DNA from: an uncultured Eubacteriales bacterium
Lineage (GTDB): Bacteria > Bacillota > Clostridia > Oscillospirales > CAG-382
Reading direction: 5' to 3'
Assembly: GCA_934479825.1 (NCBI GenBank)
Contig: CAKSOW010000027.1
Coordinates: 1 to 34,256 of the forward strand
DNA: 34,256 nucleotides
Below, piece after piece: positions 16,116 through 24,121 of the stretch. Within the stretch, counting starts at the first letter, position 1. The number at the start of each line of letters is the position of its first letter. A program made the position numbers and the translations under genes. A model generated the notes under the pieces. It was given only the letters and a program-made list of their open reading frames with translations, had not been told where the DNA came from and ran no database searches.

Positions 16116-16838
16116 ATGTCAGGACATTCCAAATGGAAGAACATTATGCACAAAAAGGAAAAGACCGATTTACAGCGTGCCAAGGTATTTACCAAGATCG
16201 GTAAAGAAATTGCCATGGCAGTGCGCGACGGCGGTCCGGATCCGGTATCCAACGGCAAGCTCCGCGACCTTATCGCTAAGGCCAAGGCCAACAATGTGCC
16301 GAACGACAACATTGAACGTACCATAAAAAAGGCTTCCGGCGCGGACGGAAACGTCAACTACGAAGTCATTATGTATGAGGGCTACGGCCCGAGCGGCGTT
16401 GCCGTAATTGTGGAAACCACCACCGATAACCGTAACCGTACCGGTGCGGATATGCGCCATTACTTTGACAAGTACGGCGGAAACCTCGGTCAGACGGGTT
16501 GCGTGTCCTACATGTTTGAAGATAAAGGCGTCATTGTCATCGACGCGGAGGATATCGACGAGGAAAAGATCATGGAGGACGCCCTCGATGCCGGCGCAGA
16601 GGATATTTCCAACGAAGGCGATGTGTTTGAGATCACGACCGCTCCGAACGATCTTTCGGCTGTCACCGAAGCCTTGACGGAAAAGGGCTACAAGTTCATT
16701 TCCTGCGAACAGAGCAAAATTCCGGCAAACTATGTGACGCTTTCCGGCGAAGATGACCTCAAAAATATGAATAAGCTCATTGAAATGCTCGAAGAAAACG
16801 ACGACGTTACCAACTTCTGGCATAACTGGGAAGTTTAA
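16116..16838 (+). CDS. yebC: YebC/PmpR-family DNA-binding / ribosome-rescue protein
   Basis: A 240-residue member of the YebC family, full length. It begins MSGHSKWKNIMHKKEKTD, the invariant N-terminus of the family, with NVPNDNIERTIKKASG and YEGYGPSGVAVIVE in the middle. Members have been described as transcriptional regulators (PmpR) and more recently as factors that help ribosomes through polyproline stretches. The start has a clear AAGGAG site. The gene follows argS and is closed by a terminator at 16921-16956. Confidence 0.96.
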   Translation: MSGHSKWKNIMHKKEKTDLQRAKVFTKIGKEIAMAVRDGGPDPVSNGKLRDLIAKAKANNVPNDNIERTIKKASGADGNVNYEVIMYEGYGPSGVAVIVETTTDNRNRTGADMRHYFDKYGGNLGQTGCVSYMFEDKGVIVIDAEDIDEEKIMEDALDAGAEDISNEGDVFEITTAPNDLSAVTEALTEKGYKFISCEQSKIPANYVTLSGEDDLKNMNKLIEMLEENDDVTNFWHNWEV

Positions 16839-16920
16839 ATCAGGCTGGCGGCTGTTTCGTATACGCCGATGCAACGGAAAAATATTTTTTGTCTGTTGTT
16901 ATAAAAATCGATAAAAAGGT

Positions 16921-16956
16921 AAAAAATCCAAACGTGAGATACCGTTTGGATTTTTT
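16921..16956 (+). terminator. Intrinsic terminator after yebC
   Basis: A perfect 14-base stem (16921-16934 with 16943-16956), an 8-base loop and a run of T. The symmetrical A and T runs also allow function in the opposite direction. Confidence 0.85.
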
Positions 16957-17027
16957 TATTTTGCCTTATTGTCAAAATCTTTCTGAAATTAGCATTTTTT
17001 ATCAAATATCAAAGCTGTTTGAGAGGT

Positions 17028-17061
17028 TTTGCACAAATTGTATTGGGGACTTTTGTGCAAA
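17028..17061. promoter_or_regulatory. 10-base inverted repeat upstream of the mgl operon
   Basis: TTTGCACAAA (17028-17037) and TTTGTGCAAA (17052-17061) are exact reverse complements 14 bases apart. Centre-to-centre spacing is 24 bases. It lies about 95 bases upstream of the -10 element of the transporter operon, suitable for an operator or upstream activating site; this role is inferred. Confidence 0.45.
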
Positions 17062-17153
17062 GTGCGCATATTCCACATTTTTCCCATAGAAACTGAATAA
17101 GAAATCGTACATTTTACATAAAAATCTCTATTCTAATTTTTGCGTTTTTCACC

Positions 17154-17159
17154 TATAAT
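17154..17159 (+). promoter_or_regulatory. -10 element of the mglBAC operon
   Basis: A perfect TATAAT, 60 bases before mglB. The hexamer 17 bases upstream is TTCTAA or similar, a weak -35, which fits a promoter that depends on an activator such as the YesN-type regulator encoded downstream. Confidence 0.55.
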
Positions 17160-17218
17160 ATAGACAACGACAAGAGGTCGAAAACATTTTAAATTTTTTG
17201 ATTCAGGAGGAATACAAA

Positions 17219-18295
17219 ATGAAAGCAAAAAAACTAATCGCGCTTCTTCTGACGCTTGTATGCGTAATCAGTCTTGCCGCTTGCAGCAGCGGCAATGCAG
17301 GCACTTCGGACGACGGTGAAGTATCCGTGTTCTATTACACGTTCAGCGATACCTACATTTCCAGCGTTCGTTCTGCCATGGACAAACTTTTGGGCGACAG
17401 TGGTTTGAAATACAACGACTATGACGCCAACGGCAACCAGACCACCCAGACCGAACAGATCAACACCGCCATTGCCAAAGGCTCCAAGCTTTTGATTGTC
17501 AATGTCGTGGATACCGGCTCAAACGATGCCGCGCAGAACATTGTCGATCTGGCAAAGGCCAAAAACATTCCGGTCATCTTCTTCAACCGTTCGGTTGACG
17601 AATCGGTTGTTAGCAGCTATGACAAATGCGTTTTCGTCGGTACGGACTACGAAATGGCCGGCCACATGCAGGGCGAAATGGTCGGCGAATATGTTCTCGC
17701 CAACTATGACAAGCTCGACCTGAACGGCGACGGCAAGATCAGCTACGTTATGTTCAAGGGTCAGGAAGGCAACATGGAAGCTATCGCCCGTACCCAGTAC
17801 GGCGTTGAGGACTGCAACAAGGTTCTGACCGCGGCCGGTAAACCGGAAATCGAATTCTATGACGCAAACAATTCCAATAAGTATCTTGTAGACCAGAATG
17901 GCACATGGTCGTCTCAGGCGGCTACCGAATATATGAGCACCATTCTTGCCCAGTACAGCGAAGCCGGCGGCAACATGATCGAGCTTGTCATCGCCAACAA
18001 CGATGAAATGGCTCTCGGCGCTATTTCCGGCTTGCAGAACTCCGGCTACAACACCGGTTCCGGCAAGACCATTCCGGTATTCGGCGTTGACGCGACCGAC
18101 GCGGCAAAAGCTGCTATCAAGGCAGGCACAATGGTCGGCACCATCAAGCAGGACGCAGACGGTATGGCCGGTGTTATCAACACCATTACCGCAAACTTCT
18201 TGAATGGCAAGTCTACCTTTGACGGAGTCGATACCGATTCGGTAGTCGGCACTTGGCGTGTAAACATTCCTTATGCTACCTACACCGGTGAATAA
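17219..18295 (+). CDS. mglB: Galactose/glucose-type ABC transporter substrate-binding lipoprotein
   Basis: A 358-residue sugar-binding lipoprotein. The signal peptide ends in lipobox LAAC with Cys22. The two-lobe Peripla_BP_4 fold follows. The segment DLNGDGKISYVMFKGQEG corresponds to the EF-hand-like calcium loop and following strand of MglB (galactose-binding protein), and YEMAGHMQGEM and IPVFGVDATDAAKAAIKAG are also close to that family. Hence a monosaccharide such as galactose or glucose is likely, though xylose or arabinose cannot be excluded. The ATG at 17219 has an AGGAGG site; the in-frame TTG 7 codons upstream is unlikely. It is the first gene of mglBAC. A stem-loop follows that may stabilise its message. 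Confidence 0.88.
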   Translation: MKAKKLIALLLTLVCVISLAACSSGNAGTSDDGEVSVFYYTFSDTYISSVRSAMDKLLGDSGLKYNDYDANGNQTTQTEQINTAIAKGSKLLIVNVVDTGSNDAAQNIVDLAKAKNIPVIFFNRSVDESVVSSYDKCVFVGTDYEMAGHMQGEMVGEYVLANYDKLDLNGDGKISYVMFKGQEGNMEAIARTQYGVEDCNKVLTAAGKPEIEFYDANNSNKYLVDQNGTWSSQAATEYMSTILAQYSEAGGNMIELVIANNDEMALGAISGLQNSGYNTGSGKTIPVFGVDATDAAKAAIKAGTMVGTIKQDADGMAGVINTITANFLNGKSTFDGVDTDSVVGTWRVNIPYATYTGE

Positions 18296-18328
18296 TGAAT
18301 GTAGACAATATGTTTTCCTCTCTTGCGG

Positions 18329-18358
18329 GCAGCCGGTAACTTTTTGGGAGCCGGCTGC
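18329..18358 (+). promoter_or_regulatory. Stem-loop between mglB and mglA
   Basis: An 8-base perfect stem (18329-18336 with 18351-18358) around a 14-base loop lies in the 99-base gap between the binding protein and ATPase genes. Such hairpins commonly stabilise the upstream message or cause partial termination, so that the binding protein is made in excess. This is inference from position. Confidence 0.5.
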
Positions 18359-18394
18359 TCCTCCAAACAGGGGGAGAAAAAAGGACAGGTTTTT

Positions 18395-19903
18395 ATGAGT
18401 AATACAGAAAACGTTCTTCTGAAAATGGAGAATATTGAAAAGACCTTTCCGGGCGTAAAAGCTCTTGACGGAGCAAAACTTACGGTGAAAGCCGGTACCG
18501 TTCATGCGCTCATGGGCGAGAACGGCGCCGGAAAGTCCACTTTAATGAAATGCCTTTTCGGCGTTTACAGCAAGGACGGCGGAAAGGTCTATCTCGACGG
18601 GCGTGAGGTCGAATTCAAAAACCCCAAGGAAGCCCTTGAAAACGGCGTTGCCATGGTGCATCAGGAACTCAATCAGGCGCTCAAACGCAACGTTATGGAC
18701 AATATGTGGCTCGGACGCTTTCCGACGGTGGCAAAAGGACTTCCGTTCACCAGCGAAAGCAAAATGTACAAAGCGACCAAGGAAATTTTTGACGAACTTG
18801 AAATCGATGTTGACCCCAAGGCCGTTATGAGCAAACTGCCGGTGGCCAAGCGTCAGATCGTGGAGATTGCCAAAGCCGTTTCGTATCATTCCAAGGTGAT
18901 CGTGTTTGACGAACCGACTTCTTCCTTGACCGAGCAGGAGGTGGAACACCTTTTCCGCATTATCGACATGTTACGCAACAAAGGGTGCGGCATTATTTAT
19001 ATCTCACACAAAATGTCGGAGATCTTGCGGATATCCGATGAAGTGACCATTATGCGCGACGGCAAATGGATTGCAACGCGCGATGCGGCTGACCTTACGA
19101 CCGATGAGATCATCCGGCTCATGGTCGGGCGCGAACTTACCAACCGCTATCCTCCCAAAAACACCGTTATCGGGGATGAACTTCTGCGTGTAGAGCATTT
19201 GTGCGGCGAATATGTCAAGCTCAAAGATGTGTCTTTTTCGGCGCGCAAAGGAGAGATACTCGGCGTTGCCGGACTTGACGGTTCGGGACGGACATCGCTT
19301 CTTTCGGTCATGTTCGGTACAGCTACCAAAAAGAGCGGAGACGTGTATTTAAACGGGAATAAAGTGGGCAACCGCAACCCCGGCGAATCGATTAAAAACG
19401 GTTTTGCCTATCTGACCGAGGAACGGCGCGCGACCGGTATTTTCGGTATTCTCAATATCTGTGAGAATACTACGATTTCAAGTCTTGACAAAGATAAAGT
19501 CGGTCCGTTTTTAAGTAAAAAGAAAATGCGGGAAAGCACCGATTGGTGTATTAAATCCATGCGTGTCAAGACGCCGGATCAGAAAACCAAGATCCGCACG
19601 CTTTCGGGCGGCAACCAACAGAAAGTCATTCTCGGACGCTGGCTGCTTACCGACCCGACGGTACTTCTTCTTGACGAGCCGACCCGCGGAATCGACGTCG
19701 GTGCAAAATACGAAATTTATCAGCTGATTATCGAACTTGCAAACAAAGGAAAAACCGTTATCATGGTTTCCTCCGAAATGCCGGAGCTTCTCGGCGTGTG
19801 CGACCGGATCTTGGTCATGAGCGGCGGAAAACTTTCGGGCGTTGTGAATGCGGCGGATACCACCCAAGAGGAAATTATGACGCTTGCGGCAAGATTCGCT
19901 TAA
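18395..19903 (+). CDS. mglA: Sugar ABC transporter ATP-binding protein, double ABC domain
   Basis: A 502-residue ATPase with two ABC domains, the MglA/RbsA/XylG type. Domain 1 has Walker A GENGAGKST, the atypical signature LPVAKRQ and Walker B VIVFDEPTSS. Domain 2 has the degenerate Walker A GLDGSGRTS, the canonical signature LSGGNQQKV and Walker B VLLLDEPTRG. This asymmetry is normal for the family. Sequence blocks around EIAKAVSYHSKVIVFDEPTS are especially close to MglA of galactose importers. The ATG at 18395 is preceded by AAGGACAGG; the open frame upstream to 18323 crosses the intergenic hairpin and is not coding. It energises uptake through MglC. Confidence 0.93.
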   Translation: MSNTENVLLKMENIEKTFPGVKALDGAKLTVKAGTVHALMGENGAGKSTLMKCLFGVYSKDGGKVYLDGREVEFKNPKEALENGVAMVHQELNQALKRNVMDNMWLGRFPTVAKGLPFTSESKMYKATKEIFDELEIDVDPKAVMSKLPVAKRQIVEIAKAVSYHSKVIVFDEPTSSLTEQEVEHLFRIIDMLRNKGCGIIYISHKMSEILRISDEVTIMRDGKWIATRDAADLTTDEIIRLMVGRELTNRYPPKNTVIGDELLRVEHLCGEYVKLKDVSFSARKGEILGVAGLDGSGRTSLLSVMFGTATKKSGDVYLNGNKVGNRNPGESIKNGFAYLTEERRATGIFGILNICENTTISSLDKDKVGPFLSKKKMRESTDWCIKSMRVKTPDQKTKIRTLSGGNQQKVILGRWLLTDPTVLLLDEPTRGIDVGAKYEIYQLIIELANKGKTVIMVSSEMPELLGVCDRILVMSGGKLSGVVNAADTTQEEIMTLAARFA

Positions 19904-19968
19904 ATCGGCGTTATACAGAAATCCATAAATTCTTTTAAGTGCAGTTTACAAATCAAAGGAAGGATCTT

Positions 19969-21051
19969 ATGTCAGAGAATCAGGTAAAAAAGGGAGGCCT
20001 TTCCGGACGTCTTGCCGCATTTTCCGCTTTGAGCGGCAAAGACAAGGCAAGAAAGATCAGTGACCTTCTGTTCAACAATGCGATGTTCATTATCATTTTC
20101 ATCGCCGTTGTCTATATCGCGATCAAAGTACCGGCGTTCTTGTCCGTGCCGTCGATCGTCAATATCATTTCGCTTACAGCGGCAAAACTGCCGATTGCGT
20201 TAGGCATAGGCGGCGCTATCGTGCTGACCGGCACGGATATTTCCGCTGGCCGTGCGGTGGGGTTGACCGCCTGTATCGCAGGTTCGCTGCTGCAGGTAGC
20301 CACCTATCCGAACAAACTGTTCCCGAACCTTGGGGTCATGCCGCTTTGGGTGGTGCTTTTGGCAGTGATCGCGGTCGGCGCGATACTTGGCTTCATCAAC
20401 GGATTTTTCGTTGCAAAATTCAAGCTTCATCCGTTTATCGTTACTCTTTCCACCCAGCTTATTACGTTTGGTCTGATTCTTATGTACCTCAAAATCGGTA
20501 CAAACAATGGTCAGACGCTTTCCGGTCTTGACGCGTCCTACACCAATTTCATCAAAGGCACGCTCTTTACCATCGGCGATACCGCCGTTCCGAAATATGT
20601 TCTGTATGCCGTTATTCTGACCGCTATCATGTGGGTTGTGTGGAACAAGACCAAATTCGGCAAAAACATGTTCGCTGTCGGCTCCAACGAAGAAGCGGCC
20701 AATGTTTCGGGTGTCAACGTATTCTGGACTATCGTGGGCGTGTTTATCTTAGCCGGCGTCATGTACGGTATTACCGGTTTTATCGAAGGCGCGCGCATTG
20801 CGTCCTGCTCGGCCAATACCGGACTTAACTACGAAAGCGACGCGATTGCAGCCTGCGTTATCGGCGGCGTTTCGTTCGTAGGCGGTACCGGTAAGATCAG
20901 CGGCATCGTACTTGGCGTATTCCTCTTGCAAATCATTTTCGCCGGTCTGAACTTCCTGTCGGTTGACGCGAATATGCTGTATGTAATCAAGGGCCTTATT
21001 ATTTTGATCGCTTGTGCTATCGATATGCGCAAATATCTGGCGCGCAAGTAA
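19969..21051 (+). CDS. mglC: Galactose/methyl-galactoside-type ABC transporter permease
   Basis: A 360-residue integral membrane permease of the BPD_transp_2 family with about nine to ten hydrophobic helices. Family blocks are GTDISAGRAVGLTACIAGSLL, the cytoplasmic coupling region FGKNMFAVGSNEEAANVSGVNV and ACVIGGVSFVGGTGKISG. The N-terminus has a charged 40-residue cytoplasmic extension. The ATG at 19969 follows AAGGAAGGA; the open frame ten codons upstream has no binding site. It completes the MglBAC importer, 65 bases after mglA. A small membrane protein follows at 23 bases and is likely in the same transcript. Confidence 0.93.
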   Translation: MSENQVKKGGLSGRLAAFSALSGKDKARKISDLLFNNAMFIIIFIAVVYIAIKVPAFLSVPSIVNIISLTAAKLPIALGIGGAIVLTGTDISAGRAVGLTACIAGSLLQVATYPNKLFPNLGVMPLWVVLLAVIAVGAILGFINGFFVAKFKLHPFIVTLSTQLITFGLILMYLKIGTNNGQTLSGLDASYTNFIKGTLFTIGDTAVPKYVLYAVILTAIMWVVWNKTKFGKNMFAVGSNEEAANVSGVNVFWTIVGVFILAGVMYGITGFIEGARIASCSANTGLNYESDAIAACVIGGVSFVGGTGKISGIVLGVFLLQIIFAGLNFLSVDANMLYVIKGLIILIACAIDMRKYLARK

Positions 21052-21074
21052 AAGCAAAAAAAGGAGAAACTGTT

Positions 21075-21464
21075 ATGAACACAGAAGACACCCGGAATCC
21101 GGCAGAGAATAACAAGCCGGAGAAAAACGTCCGCGAGGGCGGCCTTTACGGCAAAGTGCGCATGTCGGTCAAAGCGGCCAATGTGTTGGTGCTTGTGCTG
21201 TTGGCGGCGCTTGTGGGAGTGAGCGTTTTTGTGATAAAGCATAACGGTTTCACAGTGAATTTTGATACGGACGGCGGCTCACAGATAGAAAGCGTGAAAG
21301 CGTATCATTCCGAACGCCTGAATATCGAGAGCGAGCCGGTCAAGGAAGGCTATGTCTTTACGGGCTGGTACCGTGACCGGGCATGCACTGTGCCTTGGGA
21401 TGAAACAAATGACACGGTCACACAGAGCATGACGCTGTATGCCGGTTGGAAAAAAAGAGAATAG
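21075..21464 (+). CDS. Small membrane-anchored protein with one InlB B-repeat
   Basis: A 129-residue protein with three parts: a charged cytoplasmic N-terminus (1-38), one transmembrane helix (about 39-60, VLVLVLLAALVGVSVFVI) and a single InlB B-repeat/Flg_new module (about 62-129). The module has the hallmark FTVNFDTDGGSQIESVKAY, a GYVFTGWYRD core and the MTLYAGWKK ending. Such modules are normally found in many copies on large surface proteins. Here a single copy is held at the outer membrane face by an uncleaved anchor. The ATG follows AAGGAG, 23 bases after mglC, so it is probably part of the transporter transcript. A role as accessory subunit is only suggested by position. Confidence 0.82.
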   Translation: MNTEDTRNPAENNKPEKNVREGGLYGKVRMSVKAANVLVLVLLAALVGVSVFVIKHNGFTVNFDTDGGSQIESVKAYHSERLNIESEPVKEGYVFTGWYRDRACTVPWDETNDTVTQSMTLYAGWKKRE

Positions 21465-21497
21465 CTTTTCCGTGCCGAAACGATTTTTACAATTGTT

Positions 21498-21536
21498 AAA
21501 CGGCTGTAAAACGCGTGGGTTTTACAGCCGTTTTTT
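21498..21536 (+). terminator. Intrinsic terminator of the mgl operon
   Basis: A perfect stem of about 15 bases (21498-21512 with 21519-21533) with a 6-base loop, running into T residues. It separates the transporter operon from the deacetylase and sensor genes. Confidence 0.85.
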
Positions 21537-21571
21537 GTCTTGAATTTTTCCATTACTTGTGATAGAATAAC

Positions 21572-21592
21572 TTTATCACATAATGTGGTAAA
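21572..21592. promoter_or_regulatory. 21-base palindrome before the deacetylase gene
   Basis: TTTATCACAT and ATGTGGTAAA flank a single central base; nine of ten positions pair. It overlaps a TAAAAT sequence that may be the -10 and lies 34 bases before the start codon, so it is a candidate operator. Confidence 0.5.
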
Positions 21593-21626
21593 ATAAATAC
21601 ATCCTATCACGGAGAGGGACGGTAAT

Positions 21627-22478
21627 ATGAGATCGGTTTTCATGAGATTCCCGGAGGGAAAAGCCAAAGCAGTTACATTCAGCTATGACGACGGAATTCC
21701 GCAGGACGCAAGACTTGCGGCCATTTTTGACAAGTACGGCATGAAAGGCACGTTCAATTTCAACTGCGAATTTTTAAGAGGTCCCATTTACACCAAAGAG
21801 CAGATAAAAGAGATCTTTCTTGACAAAGGTCATGAAATTGCCATTCATGGCGCCAACCACCGTCCCACCGGAAACCTGCGGCCCATCGAGGGAATCCGGG
21901 ACGTTTTGGACTGCCGCCTGGAATTGGAAGAAAAATGTGATTGCATGATCCGCGGCATGGCGTATCCGGACAGCGGAATCACACTGTTCGGCAATTTCGG
22001 AAATTTTGAAATGGTTAAGCAATACTTGCGCGAATTGGACATTGCCTATTCGAGAACCTTGGACGGCGACAACAATTCGTTTATGCTCCCGTCCGATTTT
22101 TACGCATGGATGCCGACCGCGCATCACAATAACCCAAAGATTTTAGAATGGATCGACGAATTTCTGAATTTGGATATTTCCACCAAAGCTTATCACGCAA
22201 GAAGAGTTTGCCGGCTGTTCTATATCTGGGGACACAGCTACGAATTCGATAATCACAACAATTGGGAACACATGGAAAAGATCTGCCAAAAGTTTGCGTC
22301 AAGCAATGAGCTCTGGTTTGCGACCAATATGGAGATATACGATTATGTCGAAGCCTATAAGCGCTTGCATTACAGCGCCGACGGACATAGAATCTACAAT
22401 CCGTCCCTTTTCACGGTGTACTTGGACGTGGACGGCACGGTTTACTCGGTCAACCCCGGAGAAACGATCCGCGTATAA
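21627..22478 (+). CDS. Polysaccharide deacetylase family protein (NodB-like)
   Basis: A 283-residue carbohydrate esterase 4-like protein. Motif 1, TFSYDDG (about 14-20), supplies the catalytic and metal Asp. Motif 2, HEIAIHGANH (about 70-79), gives the metal-binding histidines, with HGANH in place of the usual H(S/T)xxH. No signal peptide or transmembrane anchor is visible, so it is likely cytoplasmic, unlike peptidoglycan deacetylases. It could deacetylate an imported oligosaccharide. The start at 21627 follows GGAGAGGGACGG; a second ATG five codons later is possible. It precedes the response regulator by about 40 bases and may be co-transcribed with it. Confidence 0.85.
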   Translation: MRSVFMRFPEGKAKAVTFSYDDGIPQDARLAAIFDKYGMKGTFNFNCEFLRGPIYTKEQIKEIFLDKGHEIAIHGANHRPTGNLRPIEGIRDVLDCRLELEEKCDCMIRGMAYPDSGITLFGNFGNFEMVKQYLRELDIAYSRTLDGDNNSFMLPSDFYAWMPTAHHNNPKILEWIDEFLNLDISTKAYHARRVCRLFYIWGHSYEFDNHNNWEHMEKICQKFASSNELWFATNMEIYDYVEAYKRLHYSADGHRIYNPSLFTVYLDVDGTVYSVNPGETIRV

Positions 22479-22519
22479 AGAACAAAACGCTTGCCGCTTG
22501 ATGGAAAGAGGTGGAATTT

Positions 22520-24121
22520 TTGAAGTATACGGTACTTGTTGTCGAAGATGAAGAAAATCAGCGCCGGGCGCTTGTGGAACGCGTAAAGTGGGAAGAAGCC
22601 GGTTTCACCGTGGTCGGTGAAGCGGAAAACGGCGCAGAGGCTCTTGATAAAGTCGAACTGTTGGAACCGGATCTTATTTTAACCGATATCCGCATGCCGC
22701 TCATTTCCGGGCTGGAACTGGCCGCACGGGTGCGTGAAATGCGTCCGGTCACGCAGATCGTCATTTTAAGCGGCTATGACAGCTTTGAATATGCGCGAAC
22801 TGCGATAAACTATAATATTATCAGCTATCTGTTAAAACCGATTTCCTCATCGGAGCTTTCCGAAGAACTATTTGACATCCATCGGCGTATGGAGGAACGG
22901 ATCGCCGGTATAGGAAAAAACACGGATACCGGTGTCGATACCGCCGAAAAGTTAAAAAAGCTGACGCAGACCGAATTTTTACAGCCGATTCTGTTCGGCG
23001 GCGCGGAAGATCAGGCCTCCGATGAAGCGGAATATCTTGCCAAAGCCAAAGAACTTGGCATTCTTAACCAAGACAAGCCGTGCAGCTTTTTTATCCTGGT
23101 ATCCAAATTCAAAAAAGAGCAGACGAATGCCGTCACGCCGGAACATGCGGACTTTGTCGATAAGGTCATCGGACGGTATGCCGGTTCCGTGTCGTTTCTT
23201 GCGTATGGGCGCGTTGTGACGCTTGCCGTATTCGATACATCTGCTGAACCGGAAAAAGAGTTGGAGCTTGCGTTATTGGAGTTAGTGCAAACGGCCAAGC
23301 GTATGATGGACGAAGCCTGCACGGTCGGGGTCAGCCGCCGGTTTTACAAGCTTTCGGAATGTTCTTCGGCGTATTTCGACGCCGTTACGGCGCGTCGCTA
23401 CACCTCCGACGGGGCAGGCGAAGTGCGTTTCATCGCGGACAAGGAAAAAAACAGCACGGTGGAATTTGAATATGTTGAAAAATCGGTCTTGAAAGTGGAG
23501 CAACTCTTGAAAGTCGGTTCTTTTGAAAGCCTTTGCGCTTTCATCGGCGAACTGTATGAAACCAATACGCCGGAAAACGCCAATCTTCTTGTCGTGCAGA
23601 TCATTGCCACCGTTTGCCGCGTGGTCAACAACACCTCCGACAAGGCGGAGCTTTCCGACCTTATCGCCTCCAATCCGATTTTTGCGCGTATCACCTCTTA
23701 TAACAGCGAAAGCGGCATGAAAGGCGAATTGATCGAATTCTGCCGCGCGGCAAAAAAAATCATCGAACAGTCGCAGAAACGCGACACAGAGATCTTATGC
23801 GACAAGGCGCTTCAAATCATTGAAGAACGCTTTGGCGACGAATCGCTTTCCCTTACGGGCGTGAGCGCCGAGCTTGCGGTCAGTCCCAATTATTTGAGCG
23901 CGCTCATCAAAAAAGAGAAAAAGCAGAATTTTATCACGCTGCTTACCGAAAAACGCATGAAAACCGCTTATGACTTATTGGTCTGCTCGACCATGAAGAT
24001 TCTTGAAATTTCGGAAAAATGCGGTTACAGCGACCAACACTATTTCAGCTATTGTTTCAAAAAATATTATGGCGTTTCTCCCAATAAGGTGCGCAGTGCC
24101 GGAAAGAGTGACGAAACATGA
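22520..24121 (+). CDS. YesN-type response regulator with AraC DNA-binding domain
   Basis: A 533-residue regulator. The receiver domain is at residues 1-120, with acidic pocket Glu9-Asp10 and phosphoacceptor Asp56 in LILTDIRMP, and the conserved Lys in YLLKPIS. A middle region of about 300 residues has no recognised motif. The AraC-type double helix-turn-helix is C-terminal (about 430-530), with LAVSPNYLSALIKKEK and the signature ISEKCGYSDQHYFSYCFKKYYGVSPN. I prefer the TTG at 22520 because AGAGGTGG lies 5 bases upstream; a GTG at 22511 is the alternative. It overlaps the kinase gene by 4 bases (ATGA). It likely activates the mgl promoter in response to the kinase. Confidence 0.92.
   Translation: MKYTVLVVEDEENQRRALVERVKWEEAGFTVVGEAENGAEALDKVELLEPDLILTDIRMPLISGLELAARVREMRPVTQIVILSGYDSFEYARTAINYNIISYLLKPISSSELSEELFDIHRRMEERIAGIGKNTDTGVDTAEKLKKLTQTEFLQPILFGGAEDQASDEAEYLAKAKELGILNQDKPCSFFILVSKFKKEQTNAVTPEHADFVDKVIGRYAGSVSFLAYGRVVTLAVFDTSAEPEKELELALLELVQTAKRMMDEACTVGVSRRFYKLSECSSAYFDAVTARRYTSDGAGEVRFIADKEKNSTVEFEYVEKSVLKVEQLLKVGSFESLCAFIGELYETNTPENANLLVVQIIATVCRVVNNTSDKAELSDLIASNPIFARITSYNSESGMKGELIEFCRAAKKIIEQSQKRDTEILCDKALQIIEERFGDESLSLTGVSAELAVSPNYLSALIKKEKKQNFITLLTEKRMKTAYDLLVCSTMKILEISEKCGYSDQHYFSYCFKKYYGVSPNKVRSAGKSDET

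Noticed and set aside
17519..18505. 328-codon antisense frame opposite mglB
   Set aside because: No family resemblance or binding site, and it crosses the mglB-mglA hairpin.
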